A DNA stretch of 64,000 nt from Litsea cubeba. Lineage: Eukaryota > Streptophyta > Magnoliopsida > Laurales > Lauraceae. Location: assembly GCA_012931725.1 (NCBI GenBank), contig CM022948.1, forward strand, positions 112,259,801-112,323,800, written 5' to 3'. The notes under the pieces are model-generated. The model was given only the letters and a program-made list of their open reading frames with translations, made no database searches and was not told where the DNA came from. Of this stretch, positions 11,808 through 23,651 are shown in pieces (within the stretch, counting starts at the first letter, position 1; every line of letters starts with the position of its first letter). Made by a program: the position numbers and the translations under genes.

Positions 11808-14800
11808 ATGAAGAAAACTAGTCCAAGTAACCGGAGAAGGGAAGAGCTACACTATGATCAAAGAGATGTGCTGGAAAGAAACAACTCAAGAAGACTTTCA
11901 GCTTCCAACCTCACAAGCTTTAGAGAAGAAGCAAGATCCTTTAGATATACAACCACCTTCTCAAGCACAGCTTCTTCCCCTAGGTACCCCACAAGAGGTA
12001 TTACTTTCATGCACCCATTCATCACAAGTATAGCAACATTCCATTGTTTGGTCAAGCATTTCTCTCGCGTCTTTGCATGACTTCAATTTTCTTGTCAACT
12101 GAAGATATCCCACCGCCCCCCCCCCCCCCCCCCCCCCCCCCTTTTTTTTATTAACACTCTTCTCTCTACGTCATAATCCAGCAGACTATGTCGACCCATC
12201 AACATACTCATTCACAGCAGCTCTCAAAGGTATACTAAATTACAAAGAAGAAGATTATAAGATTAATGTTGTTTCCTGAAGATTTAGGCTGTGGTGACTG
12301 TATGAGTTTGTGTTTCTTCTTATGTTTTTGTTATTGTCAGCTCTTCAGACAAGATCTGGAAGGGACTTTTCTTCACATCCAATTAAAAGCATATTAAATG
12401 GGTGCCCCTTGCATTCCAAGTGGAATGAAGCTGAGAGGTTCATCTGCAACCCATACTCGGGAGAAGTTCCTCTGGAGTGCTTATCTTCTAAAACATTGAG
12501 TAGAAGCGCCTTAATTAATTCAAACAGAATTGCCAAGTCTGGTCCTCTGGTTTTCTCTTATGCACGAGGTGAACAATCAAAGTCTACCATAACACATGGA
12601 GAGGAATCTCCAGTTGCAGGTCCATAACACTTGTCTTTGATTTCTATATATGCAATTGCCTTTTCTTTGAAGTAATTTATGAAAGTTTTTCCAGTGAGAT
12701 ACATTTGAGAAGTAAGTAGAAGCCACCTTGATAATTTGAATGCCATGCGGATCATGTATACATGTGGTGTGCCAATTTTCACCTATATCCAAGGCGCTCA
12801 GCCTTGAGATCTAGCACTAATTTTAACTAGCAATTGGATGTTTTTAGGTGGATGACACCCTTGGGTGTGGAAAAACTATGCACATCCCCCACCCACATGG
12901 TCCCCTTCTCGTTCCAACCATCTCGGTGCTTGCTTGCAGACTCTTGTAACTCGGTCTTGACTCGGCAATCCGAGTGGAATCGAGTTGGCCACTCATGGAA
13001 CTTACTCTTATACTCACGACAGGTTACATTCAAGTCTAATAATTAAAAATGGTAAATAACAGAAAAATCAAAATTAATGCAAAATGATATATTGACAAAG
13101 AATTCAGTGTCATAATTTTGAGAATTATAAAAAATATATGCTAGTGCTACTTATGTAATTTGGCTTCTTGAATAATTAAAACTCAACAAATCGATCGGTC
13201 AACTTTTGCTGAAGTCAGAAATTGATAAAGAAAAATTGGAAAAACAAAAAAAAATATAAATAAAATCTGAGCTCATAATTTTGTGACGAAGTCGATAAAA
13301 ATATGTTATTATTAATTACATAATTTAACTTCTTGAATGATTAGAATCCCCATTATATTAAAGATCTTCCCATTTTATTATTCTTATTTTTTTCTCTTTG
13401 ATAAATACTCACACACGTACACACACTCTACCAAAGTCCCTTGCCAATAGTGCTCGATCCAATCAGGAATTGACCCTTGACAGTTTTTATAGGAGAGAGT
13501 TGCCTCACCACAGAGCTGATTAGTGGATTTGCAATGTTTTGCTAGCTAGGTTTAGTATGTTGACGCAGTAATACATTTATAGAGTAAAAGAGAAGTTAAT
13601 TAATAGAAAATATATAAATTGCTTTAATACATGTTGAAATTGTTTAATTATTGAGCTTGAGAACAGATATACAGGTTTGACATCTAAGATAACCGATCAA
13701 GTGGTGGAACCATAAAGTAGAAGAAAGAAAAAAGGTTGAGAATGAAAAAAAAAAAAAACTAAAAATCTTCAATGAATAAGGTTAAGAAGCAATTTTATTT
13801 TTTTTTACTATTTTAAAGCGATGTCTTCTCTTTTTATCTAGTACTTTGACATTCATATCACATAAGATTCCAGAAGAACGTACGTCGGTAATTTTAATAT
13901 AAAATTCTGACAATTACAAACAACTCCCTATGTTTTTATTATATGTACAATCAACTACCTCTATTAATCTAAATATTTTCATCAACCGCCTAGACCATCA
14001 GCAAATGACTAATCTTCAATCAATTTACCTCTACATTTTCTTCTAAAAAGATAAAAGCTTCATGATCATGTTAAATCTAGAAAAGGTTATCATCTTTGTG
14101 TATTATAATATATCAAATTTCATTAACAGGTCAAAATCAGTCTTCAATAGGAAGTCAAGGTGGTTGGTCGAGATTTTAAATTCATAGAGCCGGTTGTTTT
14201 AGTATGTAAAAGTCACATGTGGATATTTCTAATTCTCAAGAACACATTTATTATCCGTAAATCTCTTTAGATTTATCCTAAAAATGTTGAAGTTAAATAT
14301 TCCCTGCCAAAGCTATCCGTACTGTACTATCGCATGGCTGTAGGATATTACGTACACAAGGTGATATGTGCGATATCCCACAGCCTTAGAATATCGCACA
14401 ACAACTCTGTGAAAAATATTTAAATTTTGACCCCTCAATGAAAAATGTAAAGATCTAAGGGCAATATATATCCCTTCTTTCTTTTATCTTTTTGGGTAAA
14501 TTTGTATTCTCCTTTTGGATTGTAGAAATCAAGAGTTTCCAAAAGCATAAGTCTTCGAAAAGAGATGTCGGCACTCAAAGTACTCCACCTGACCGAAGTT
14601 CATGCGGTGCCAGCCAGGACTCAGCTCCCCCTATCAAGGAGATCTTACAAATAAGCTGTAGAATGGAAGAAAAGAAACTGAGTTTACAAGACCAACCAAA
14701 ACCACAGCAAAACGAGGTCAGTCGGTTATGATTGTTTCAAATTATGATTGGGTCGGAAGGCAGCTTTGCTAGATTCATATATGGGAGATTTGATAAACAA

Positions 14801-17368
14801 ATCAATGTTTGAAAAACTAGACTAGATTTGATAAACAAATCAATGTTTGAAAAGCTAGACTTGCCATTAATTAACTATTGAAGGGACTCTAAGGTACATC
14901 AGCATGAATCATAACTATATGACAAATATATTTGAAAATGAAACTAATAACGATTTAATGTTTTTAATTTAGTTAGTTTATTTATCTACCAATATTGGTC
15001 AGTTCCTTGACCAATTTGAATGGCAGCCATACAGTTGAGTCTCATGGTCCCATTTCTAAGGCTTAACATTAATTAGTAAGGAGTTAAGAACAAAGGGTTG
15101 CTACTTCAATTCGACTGATGCAATGGAACCACGCTTAGGTTCATATTTTTAAGAACAGATAAAGGGTCGAATATGATGAGGCTCATTTGTTGTTTGTGTA
15201 CAGTTGATAGATATTAGTGGTCCTGGGTCATAATATATAGAGGACCACTAGAGTACAATCCCTCCACTTGCCACTTGTTCAGGTCCCCTCCTCACCCACT
15301 TGCTTATTTGTTCAGGCCTAATAATAATAACAATAACAACAATAACAACAACAACAACAACAATAACAATAATAATAACTCCCTTCACCCTAATTTTCTT
15401 CCTTCTCTCAAGTTTGGGTGAGTGAAGCAAGGACACGAGATAGGTGAGGATTCAAATCAACACTTTGCTACATAGTAGGGCCTACCTTATGATCCATCCA
15501 AACTATTCACATATACGCAATCCTCCCCATAGTCACCAAACCACAGGGCTTGCTAACACGAATAAATTAGACTGTTGGATAAATAGTTTTTATTTAATAT
15601 AAAGTCGTTAAACTTGTGGGCCATGGATCAAATAGTTAGAGGCATAAAATCGACTCAAGTTTTGAGATGTAGGTTCATCATGATTAGATCTTTCCATCCT
15701 CCTTATCCCATGATCTATGGGGCCCTAAGTAGGCCCCGGTAGCCAGTATGCACGGTAAGACCATGCACACCAAATGCACAGGTGGGCCCTAGGAAAAAGA
15801 TTTTACCCATTGCATACCCTTTTCCCATTCACTCTTGTGCATACCTCATAGTGGGCCCCATCTGTTGGCCCATTCTAATGGATCCCCCCCAAAGATAGTT
15901 AGAGTAGACCCCTATATTTTTATCCATCTGAAAGGACTAGACCATATGATTGATTGTCCACCCATTTTTAAACGTAAACCTTTATGAACAGTTGAAAAAG
16001 GAGTTAAGACGAATACATGAGCATCCGTCACTCTACAATAGTAGGACCCACCCAGATTTTCCCATTCCCCAGTCTCATTCTTAAATGGGCCATGGAGAAA
16101 TCCATTTGCAACACGTGCATTCGAAAATGATCTTGTGACCCCAGTGCTCCCCATATATATCCTCGTAAGAATGCCTGATTGACATCCTACATGTTGGGCA
16201 TAATGAATTGGTTAAACATGTGGCATGAGGTTGATCATATTATAGTCATGCCATAAATGAATGAAATGCCAAATAGGGAGATATTATTTTATTTTAACTA
16301 GTGCCAACTATATGAAATCTCATCTTTTTATTTTAAGGAAGCAACTGAGAAGGTGCATTAACTAGCATGAGGTCTTCGATCTATGGTTGAAGTATATTGA
16401 TATGATGAGATAATATCTCCTTGTTTCAACGAGGGATCCCAACTCTTTAAGAAATATGGTATGAAACTTAAAAGGATCTAGATCCTCTATCTTCCAAACG
16501 TTCAATGTTGTTTTCAAAATAGATACATGTCAAAGTTAGTAGTGCCACTACTCTTACCAATAACTTAAAAAAAAAAAAAGACTTTAGAAGCTATACATAA
16601 ATTAAAAAAGAAAGAGAAAAGGTCCAATGGATATTGTATATCCACTTAAATCTAAAAACACGAAATGAACAATCCTTCTTTTTTTTTCCTGATCTCTCCT
16701 CTATTGAATCCTCCAAATCCTTCTTTTCTTTAAGTTTTTGGTGTGTTTTATTCGTCCTTTTTTTAATGAAAATTTTATTATCCTTTAAAAAACAAAAATA
16801 ATGATTGTGAAGTTATTAGCCTAACGTACCTTTTGTCTACCATTATATATACTATTTTCAAAAAGTCTTCATCTCTCTTGCGGCTTGCCTCCCATGGTTG
16901 TCATGGATTAGAAGATGGCCCCACTATTGCTAATAGCAAACATTACATATCTTTCCAAATTTCATAGTTTTTATAAGTTTTCTGTGCCATTCAATACATT
17001 AATATTATTTGATCGAAAAAAATACCTTAGCAGTGCTCTTTACTTGAGTACATGCTCCAAAGGTAGCTGTTTTGTTTATCATATTCATGGGTTAGTAGCT
17101 ACCTTTCCTCCTATCTTGTTTATTTGCTTAGTACAGATGCTTACGTTTTGTCTTACCCTCATACTTGTATACCTGACATAAAAAAAAATGGTTTTGGTTC
17201 TCTCTGCAGCAGGTTGAAGGGAGGGAAAAGCAAAAGGTCGAAAGGAATAAAAAAGGGGAGGGAAATAAAATGTTCAAATGGAAGCTTGGGCCTTGCTGGT
17301 CGTGGGGTCCGTGGGTCAGAAAACAGGAAAGGGGAGAAAAGGAGGAGATGAAAACCAAACAACAATAA
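11808..17368 (+). CDS. Plant-specific protein of unknown function (286 aa), five exons
   Basis: Exons 11808-11997, 12185-12229, 12341-12619, 14526-14716 and 17213-17368 (or from 17210) join in frame through GT-AG introns. The start is the first ATG; the upstream codons in that frame begin only with TTG. The protein is polar, Ser/Arg/Lys-rich, with no signal peptide or membrane segment. Visible blocks: SFREEARSFRYTT and SSPRYPTRDYVDPSTYSF (about 40-73), SKWNEAERFICNP and SGEVPLECLS (104-127), KRDVGTQSTPP (183-193), and a basic C-terminus with WKLGPCWSWGPWVRKQERGE. Similar KW-acidic and RDVGTQ blocks occur, as I recall, in N-terminal parts of long remorins and related plant proteins, but no remorin C-terminal coiled coil is seen. 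The order of blocks and clean splice phases support a real gene. I do not assign a function. Confidence 0.8.
12116..12149 (+). repeat. Homopolymer tract C26 followed by T8 in intron 1 of the unknown-function gene
   Basis: 26 consecutive C (12116-12141) are followed by eight T (12142-12149). The tract lies about 35 bp upstream of the intron's AG at 12183-12184, where a polypyrimidine tract belongs. Confidence 0.9.
14786..14861 (+). repeat. 38-bp tandem duplication in intron 4
   Basis: Two near-identical units starting AGATTTGATAAACAAATC (14786 and 14824) lie head to tail just after exon 4 of the unknown-function gene. Confidence 0.85.
15318..15379 (+). repeat. AAC/AAT trinucleotide microsatellite in intron 4
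   Basis: A run of AAT and AAC triplets. A spurious minus-strand ORF rich in Val and Ile across it is an artefact of the repeat. Confidence 0.85.
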
Positions 17369-18320
17369 AATCGTCAGACCTCGGAAAAGTATCTATAGAA
17401 AGTGGGGAAAATCAAAAAAAGGAAAGCGGGGATGGAAAGTTTCTGCAATGTCAGCCTTTTTTTAACCTGTGAGGGAGAAAATTGAAAGAGCTGTCCTCGT
17501 CCTCCTGCTCTGCTCCTGCCCCTACCCTTGAGTCCTGCCTTTTGATTCGCATTTCAGTGTACGTCTTCCTTTTCTTCGTGCATTCAAGACAGCTGGGCCT
17601 GCGCTGGGCGGGGACTGGGGCGCTGGGCATTCACGTGCAGCTTTTTCATTGTTACTTTATTAGGATTGATAGAAAGGAAAGGTACATGTGCTTTCAAGTC
17701 CAGCTTCAAACCACCTGTCACCTGTGACTGTGACCTGTGAGGTTTGTTTTGTGCAACGAAAGTACTTTAATTTAATTAAAAGTGCTTAGGAGATACACTT
17801 AAAATTTGGATATATTTTCCTCGAAATAAAAACTTACGTGACAAAAAATGATATATATAAATTTTACATCTCACTTGTATAATTCTAAAAGATGTTAAAT
17901 TATTATTTTATTATATTTTTATTTCATATTTAGCATCTTCTCATACCAACTTCAAACACATTTACCATCAGCACTATTATTTTATTTAAAAGAAAGAAAA
18001 AGCATCTCACTTTGTGGTATGCCACAACACAACCTTCAAATGCTATATGGGATTTGGTCATTCTCTTGGAGGCAAAGCCATATGCCAATTACAGCCATTG
18101 AGAGCTGAGTTGGACAAATAAAGTCTCTGTTGGAGATGCTCTTATATGATTGAATTAGTTTAATTTAGTATACTTTTTGTAGAATGCTGATCTCAAAGGC
18201 CTCTCTAATTATTTTGCATGTTCTTTCCATCTCGAAGGCTCAATGAAGGCAGATTTCACGTACGTGACACTTTCCATCTTACATGGGATTGGGAGTGGTC
18301 ATCTGCGGTCGCTTAAAGAT
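17369..18320. other. 3' flank of the unknown-function gene and intergenic DNA
   Basis: No gene recognised. A plus-strand ORF at 17482-17727 has no conserved motif and lies in the probable 3' untranslated region. Confidence 0.45.
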
Positions 18321-18716
18321 GTAAATAGGTCTCCGATTCTTCGATTCTCTAGAGGTTTTTATCTGTTAAAAATCGGATTTTGATTTTTATTTAGGCCCCG
18401 TGGAGTAGATTGTTCTGGGTCAGGTCCTTTTCTTGACCCGTGACCTAAATGGGTTCGGTTCTGATTCCACATTGGTTCGGGCCCAAGGACCCGGGACCCG
18501 ACATATTACTTTAATTTTCGAGAATGTCTCCTAAAATTAGATTATTTTCATACCATTCTCTACCTAGACCCGCTCCATATATGGTAAACGATTTCAGGTC
18601 CGGAACCAAGAAATTGGCACCGAGACAGTTTCGGGTCCGGATCCACCTTCTCTTTAACGGTTCTAGGTCTAGGTCCACCATGGACTTGGACCAAAACTGA
18701 CCCACTTACATCCCCA
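18320..18716. mobile_element. Possible nonautonomous element with GATGTAA inverted ends
   Basis: The left end region GATGTAAATAGG is matched in inverted form by CCCACTTACATC on the right. The interior has GGGACCCGACAT, GGTTCGGGCCC and similar words. Flanks GTCGCTTA and GTCTCCTA agree at 6 of 8 positions. Heavily decayed. Confidence 0.4.
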
Positions 18717-19050
18717 AGTCTCCTAATGTCGTCTTCAATTTGTACAAATGATCCGAACTCATTCAATTGGTAAAATAAACGCATGTCACGTCACCACTGT
18801 GGCCCTGATCACAAACATGGTGGCCTATACCCTATTTTGCCTTGGAGGGGCAACTATGTTAAAAAAAAAAAATGAAAACTCATAGCGTGATAGGGGGCAT
18901 TGGTCGCCATAGATCTAAAAGAAATCTAACTCAATTCGATGTTGCCCACTGTCCTATTCACGATATAAATCCAACTATCTTGATTGTCTAATTAATAATC
19001 CTTTTGATTTCATCATATATAGTTGAATGGGCAGGATAGCAACAACAAAA

Positions 19051-19070
19051 CCCCCCCCCCCCCCCCCCCC
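19051..19070 (+). repeat. Poly-C tract (20 bases)
   Basis: Uninterrupted C20, preceded by AACAACAAAA. The second long C homopolymer in the window. Confidence 0.9.
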
Positions 19071-19094
19071 GTTCAATCCTATGTCACTGGAGGG

Positions 19095-19970
19095 TGTTGT
19101 TAGGATTTTATTTATGTTAGCTAATTTATGGGTTAGATAAAATTCTATGTCCATTGAGTTGTATTTTCTATTTTATTTTAGAATGTAATGGACTGTGATT
19201 TTCTCGCCGGAAGAGTTGAAGCGTAGAAAAAAAGAAGTGAAAAAAAGAAGTCTCTGGGCAAACCACCGAGGACCGATCTATCGTATCCTCTGACCAATCG
19301 ACCGGATGCTGACATGCCTCAGTTATTCACGAGGACCGATCGATCGAATGGTGGGAAGTCTCCAGAATTGCTGCACTGATTTTGTTTCCTTTTGAGATTT
19401 TGTTTCTCACTTTACGTCTTATTTGTGTTCTATTTCAAGGCACGAAGTGGGGCTATATATAAGGTGTTGCTTTTAACCATAAGCATGACAAGAAGTTCCT
19501 CTCTCTTATTCTGAAGCGAGATATTCCTAATAGAGATTCCTTATTCTCTAGAGCCATTGAGAGATTATTCTGAAAGGGCTGTTATAGAAGGTTAATTTGA
19601 TGCTTCGACTTTTTTATAGAAGATTGGTTCATCATGATACTCAGAGTGATTGAGGGAGAATCAAGCACAAGGAGCGGTGCACGACGGGGAAGTCATGACA
19701 TTAGGAGAAGTTGTACAAGAACTATTATGGTCCTTAGGTTGACGTACTTACTCGGATAAAAGAGCTGTGAGTATATCTTATAACTGCTCAATAATGATTG
19801 ATTCTTTTGATCGTGGTTTTTCTTTCGATAAGGGTTTTCACGTTAAATTTGTATCCGCCTACTTGTGGTGATTGCTTAGTAGATAGTTTTTACTAGTTCT
19901 ATCTTGTTTATTTAGTTACATTCCATTGTGCATTGGTTATTGGAACTGGTACCCATTCTTGCAAACACAC
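19095..19970 (+). mobile_element. Probable LTR remnant (copia-like), ends uncertain
   Basis: The stretch starts with TGTTGTTAGGATTTTATTTA and has a TATA-like CTATATATAAGG (about 19453) followed by a CT-rich leader with CTCTCTCTTATTCTG. Near the end, AACTGGTACCCATTC weakly recalls the TGGTA start of a methionine tRNA primer site. No matching target duplication or second LTR was found, so this may be a decayed 5' or solo LTR. Confidence 0.4.
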
Positions 19971-20163
19971 TTTCAGGGGTAGCATTCATTGTGAAAGGTT
20001 AGAACCCCACGGCTAAAAGCATGAGGGAGACACTCAAGGATCGTACATCATTTGTATGAAAAGACAAGAAAACAGTATGAGAGATTCTAAATCATTTTCT
20101 TTTTGTACCCAGCTTAGCAGTGCTGGGACACCAGGCCTCGGGTGAGAGAAGGAAACCTCACGT

Positions 20164-20694
20164 AAAGATGTCAAACGGGCTGGGCAAATCTCGGCTGGCG
20201 GGTTGTGCCTGGAGCGGGCAGGGCCGTGCCGTGCCTCCGTGCCGGGTGTGTTCAACGTGCCTCTTTAATTTTTCTTCTACTTTTTATTATTAAAATTAAA
20301 AAATAAAACATAAGAACGGAAAATGACAAAGATATTCAAGTAGTTCAGTTAAATTCGACCTACCTCCACTGAAAAAAATAGGAGGGTTAGAGTACTTATA
20401 GACTTTGTAAAATTAAAAATGACACAAAATACCTCTTATATAGCAGTATTATAGCTTTTGGGGAATAAAATTGATTATTTTTTGTAAAAAAATCTATTTT
20501 TTGGGCGGGCCAGGCGGGCCGTGCCTGATGGGTTGACCTTTCTGGATGGGTCGGCTCGCAGCAGGCCGTGCTGAGCCATGCCCGTTCCCTTTGCATAGCA
20601 TGGCCTGTGGCACGGGTCGTGCTGGTGGGCTGTGCCGTTGACTGGCGGATTGTGCCGTGCCGAAATAGGCCGGTCCTGCCCATTTGACATCTCT
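20164..20694. mobile_element. Nonautonomous DNA element with GC-rich inverted arms
   Basis: The left end AAAGATGTCAAACGGGC and right end GCCCATTTGACATCTCT are inverted matches. The 10-bp flanks AACCTCACGT (20154-20163) and AACCTTACGT (20695-20704) agree at 9 of 10 positions, suggesting a target duplication, in the range of Mutator-like elements. The arms carry GGGCCGTGCC type repeats and the middle is AT-rich. No transposase. Confidence 0.7.
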
Positions 20695-20704
20695 AACCTT
20701 ACGT

Positions 20705-23651
20705 GAGGTGACGAAACCCTCGGGTGAGGGAAGTTGGTATGCTCAGGATTCAAATCATAAGTAGATAGGTAAAAAATGATGCATGTCACCACTAAGATAA
20801 GAGGCTATTCTTAATTCTAAACCATGTTTTATAAATGTCGGCAGAGGGTTTTGAGGATCTTGCCAAAACTTGCAAGATCTGATTTAGTTAATCAGTTAAC
20901 TAGGTTCCCATCTCCCCTCTATCGAACCAGTCTTCTTGTTGAATTCGATCTCCCTGCCAGATAGTAAACTAGGATTGGATTTCTAGAAACCCCACTAGGA
21001 TTAGGAATTAAGTCCTACATTGGGATACTCAGTATTTTTAAGTTATTGCTTGTTTCGGAGATGGTGGTCATGCACCATGACACACATGGATGGATGAACA
21101 CATTGTACGTGGTTCAACCTAAGGGTCGGTTGCTTTGTTCGTGGACATTGAATCCCTTGTCATGAAACTCGTTTGAGTCCCATTAACATGGATAATCTCA
21201 GTTACAAGCATCGATCTTGCTTTGTAATTGTAATAATGGTTATTAGGTCCACAGTCCAATCACAAGCTTTAATAAAGCAAAAGGCATCCATACAAGGTCC
21301 CACTTCACTTTCCTCAAATGAAGGAAAGTAATCATCATCTTCAGGACATAACGGGAGAATCAAGGAACACCACCAGACGAGTAGCTGTTGGAGCTGTTAA
21401 CAACCTTCACTTAGCACCGGTTGACTTGGCATAATCAAAGACAGCTTGAAAGGGCTCGATCCAGCTGAAATAGACTATCCATCTAACCATTGGTTGTTTG
21501 CGAGGCATGTTTCATGTAATGTAAATCTGCATGATGTGAAAGCCGTCCATCAGTCGTAGCATGGCATGGGTGAGTATTAGAGATGACTTTATTTGGTGTT
21601 ACGTCTTCAGGTCTGGATTTGGCCCTGGTACATGTCCTCCTTGGTCCAAAGTGCAGACCAAGATTTTCTCTTTTCTTGATGTTGGATCCGGTCCATTTTA
21701 TAAAAAATCCGTATTGGATTCTGATCCAGATACCGGTGAATGAGAAATCATAATGAGCCCCTGCGGATTGGCAGTGGGCCTAGCTCAGTGGGCCTAGCTT
21801 TACTCAAATCAGAGTCCAGGTCTGATAATCTTCAACTAAATATTTAAAACCTTTTTTTTAAATCCCCTGCTATATATTTCTCACATGTTAACAATAAAAA
21901 CTATTCTACCAAAAACTAAAAAACTAATTGGTGTCGTTTGTCCAGTTGTTTCTTGCTTAATGGAAATCTTTCTTATAGAGAAGAAAGAAAGAAAAAAACC
22001 ATTTTAAAGAAATATGTTATGATGAACAAATTGGAATCTTAGATAATAACCCATGTTAGTAGTGCATGCCGAGTACTCTGTTAATGGATCAAAGGAATTA
22101 TAGTACAAATAGACTTTTACTGAAATAAAAAGACATTGGTGCTTTCCCACCAGACTAGACCAAATTTTCAGCAGAAAATGCTCGTGGACTTGAGTTCTCT
22201 TCCCAATCTAACTAACAGGTTGGCATGTCATGGTCGGATGGGGAAAGCAATCCAGGAAATTAACAGAACAAACCCGGCTTTGTTACCAGTAATTCTACAA
22301 TTTAATTTGATTGGAATTAACGACTTTTATGTAAAATTGCAATTTAGTCCACTGCCATCCACAATAATTTTAGGATTTGTATGGAGGAATTATGGAGAAC
22401 CACCAAAACCTTCATATTTACTACCCTCATAAATTGGCAGGCATCCTGATCCAGCTTCTATCCAGACATGCTGTTTGTGATCATGTAAACAACACATAGA
22501 TGTTCATTTTTGGGATGCACTTGTGCAGCAAGAGGATTAGTTTATGCGAATTTTCATTTTCATTTCTGTGACAGAGAGATTCCAGTTTATGCGAATTTTC
22601 ATTTCCGTGATGTAGAAGAATTATATGTTTACTACTCACATAGGAAATCAAATCCTCTTTATCAAATAAAATTAGTTTTTTTTTTCTAAAAAAAGAATGT
22701 GTTGCATTAAATGATAAAAAAGAAATCATGCCTAATCTTAGAACAATTGTCCTCTTTACAACTTAACGTCAATCGTTAAAACTATAATTTTTTTAACACC
22801 TAAATGACATATCCTTTACCCTATGATTTGCATTCATCCGAGTAGATTCTCAATTCAGATTGCTGCTTAATCGCAATCTGGTCACAGTATCAAACTCTGT
22901 TTATAAATAAAAACTAAGGAAAAAATGATACTGTGTGCGCTGCCTGTATGTACAAGCTTTCTCGAGTCTACATTCACCCTAACCTTGTATGCTCCTGTAT
23001 GTAGAAGCATTCACGGCTGGACTCGATCATCCTAACTTTGCACCGTCCAAACGTTGAAACCTTTAAATTTCTAGATTCATGGTTTAACTCATGAAGAAGG
23101 ATGGGTTTTAACTTTTAACCATATCCTATCTACTAGAAGACCTTTCCTTGACACTACATGCTGTCATGGCTGTGTCTCATGTGGGCCTCACAATGAGGCT
23201 CTTACCTTTATACCGGATCATACCATAGTTTTTCCGGATACAGCAGAAACTTGATATGAGATGCATTTGGGTGTTATTCAGAGTGAGGAAAGAACAATAT
23301 TTTTTGTAGATACAAAAAGAATATTCAAAATCCTACAAAAACTGTTATAGTAAAGTTCCTCTCAATAAAGATTGAAAGTGAGGGGTACATCCAATTCCCC
23401 TGGAAGCTTTTGGGATGTTTTTTTGCTGAAGACATTAAGAAAGCTCGGTGCAATCAGACAGTTTGGTGGTGATATGACCGACAGTTAGAGAGCCCATGAA
23501 TAGAAAACAGAAAATAGCCTCAACACTGATGATATGGTAACAGAATCGAAAACCATTCACCCAACCAACTCCCAGAGGCTCCCGCCTTCTTATATTCGAT
23601 TTCCACACTCAGCTTCCTCACAAAATCCCTCCCACTACCCCAAGTCCCAAC
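20705..23651. other. Intergenic, about 2.9 kb, no gene
   Basis: Short ORFs (for example 22136-22432 +) show no conserved motif. A duplicated GTTTATGCGAATTTTCATTT lies near 22541 and 22582. The last part (from about 23570) is probably the promoter of the TPX2-domain gene; CTTATATTCG at about 23589 is a weak TATA candidate. Confidence 0.45.

Noticed and set aside
15248..15436. Minus-strand ORF with a long Val/Ile run
   Set aside because: Translation of the AAC/AAT microsatellite.
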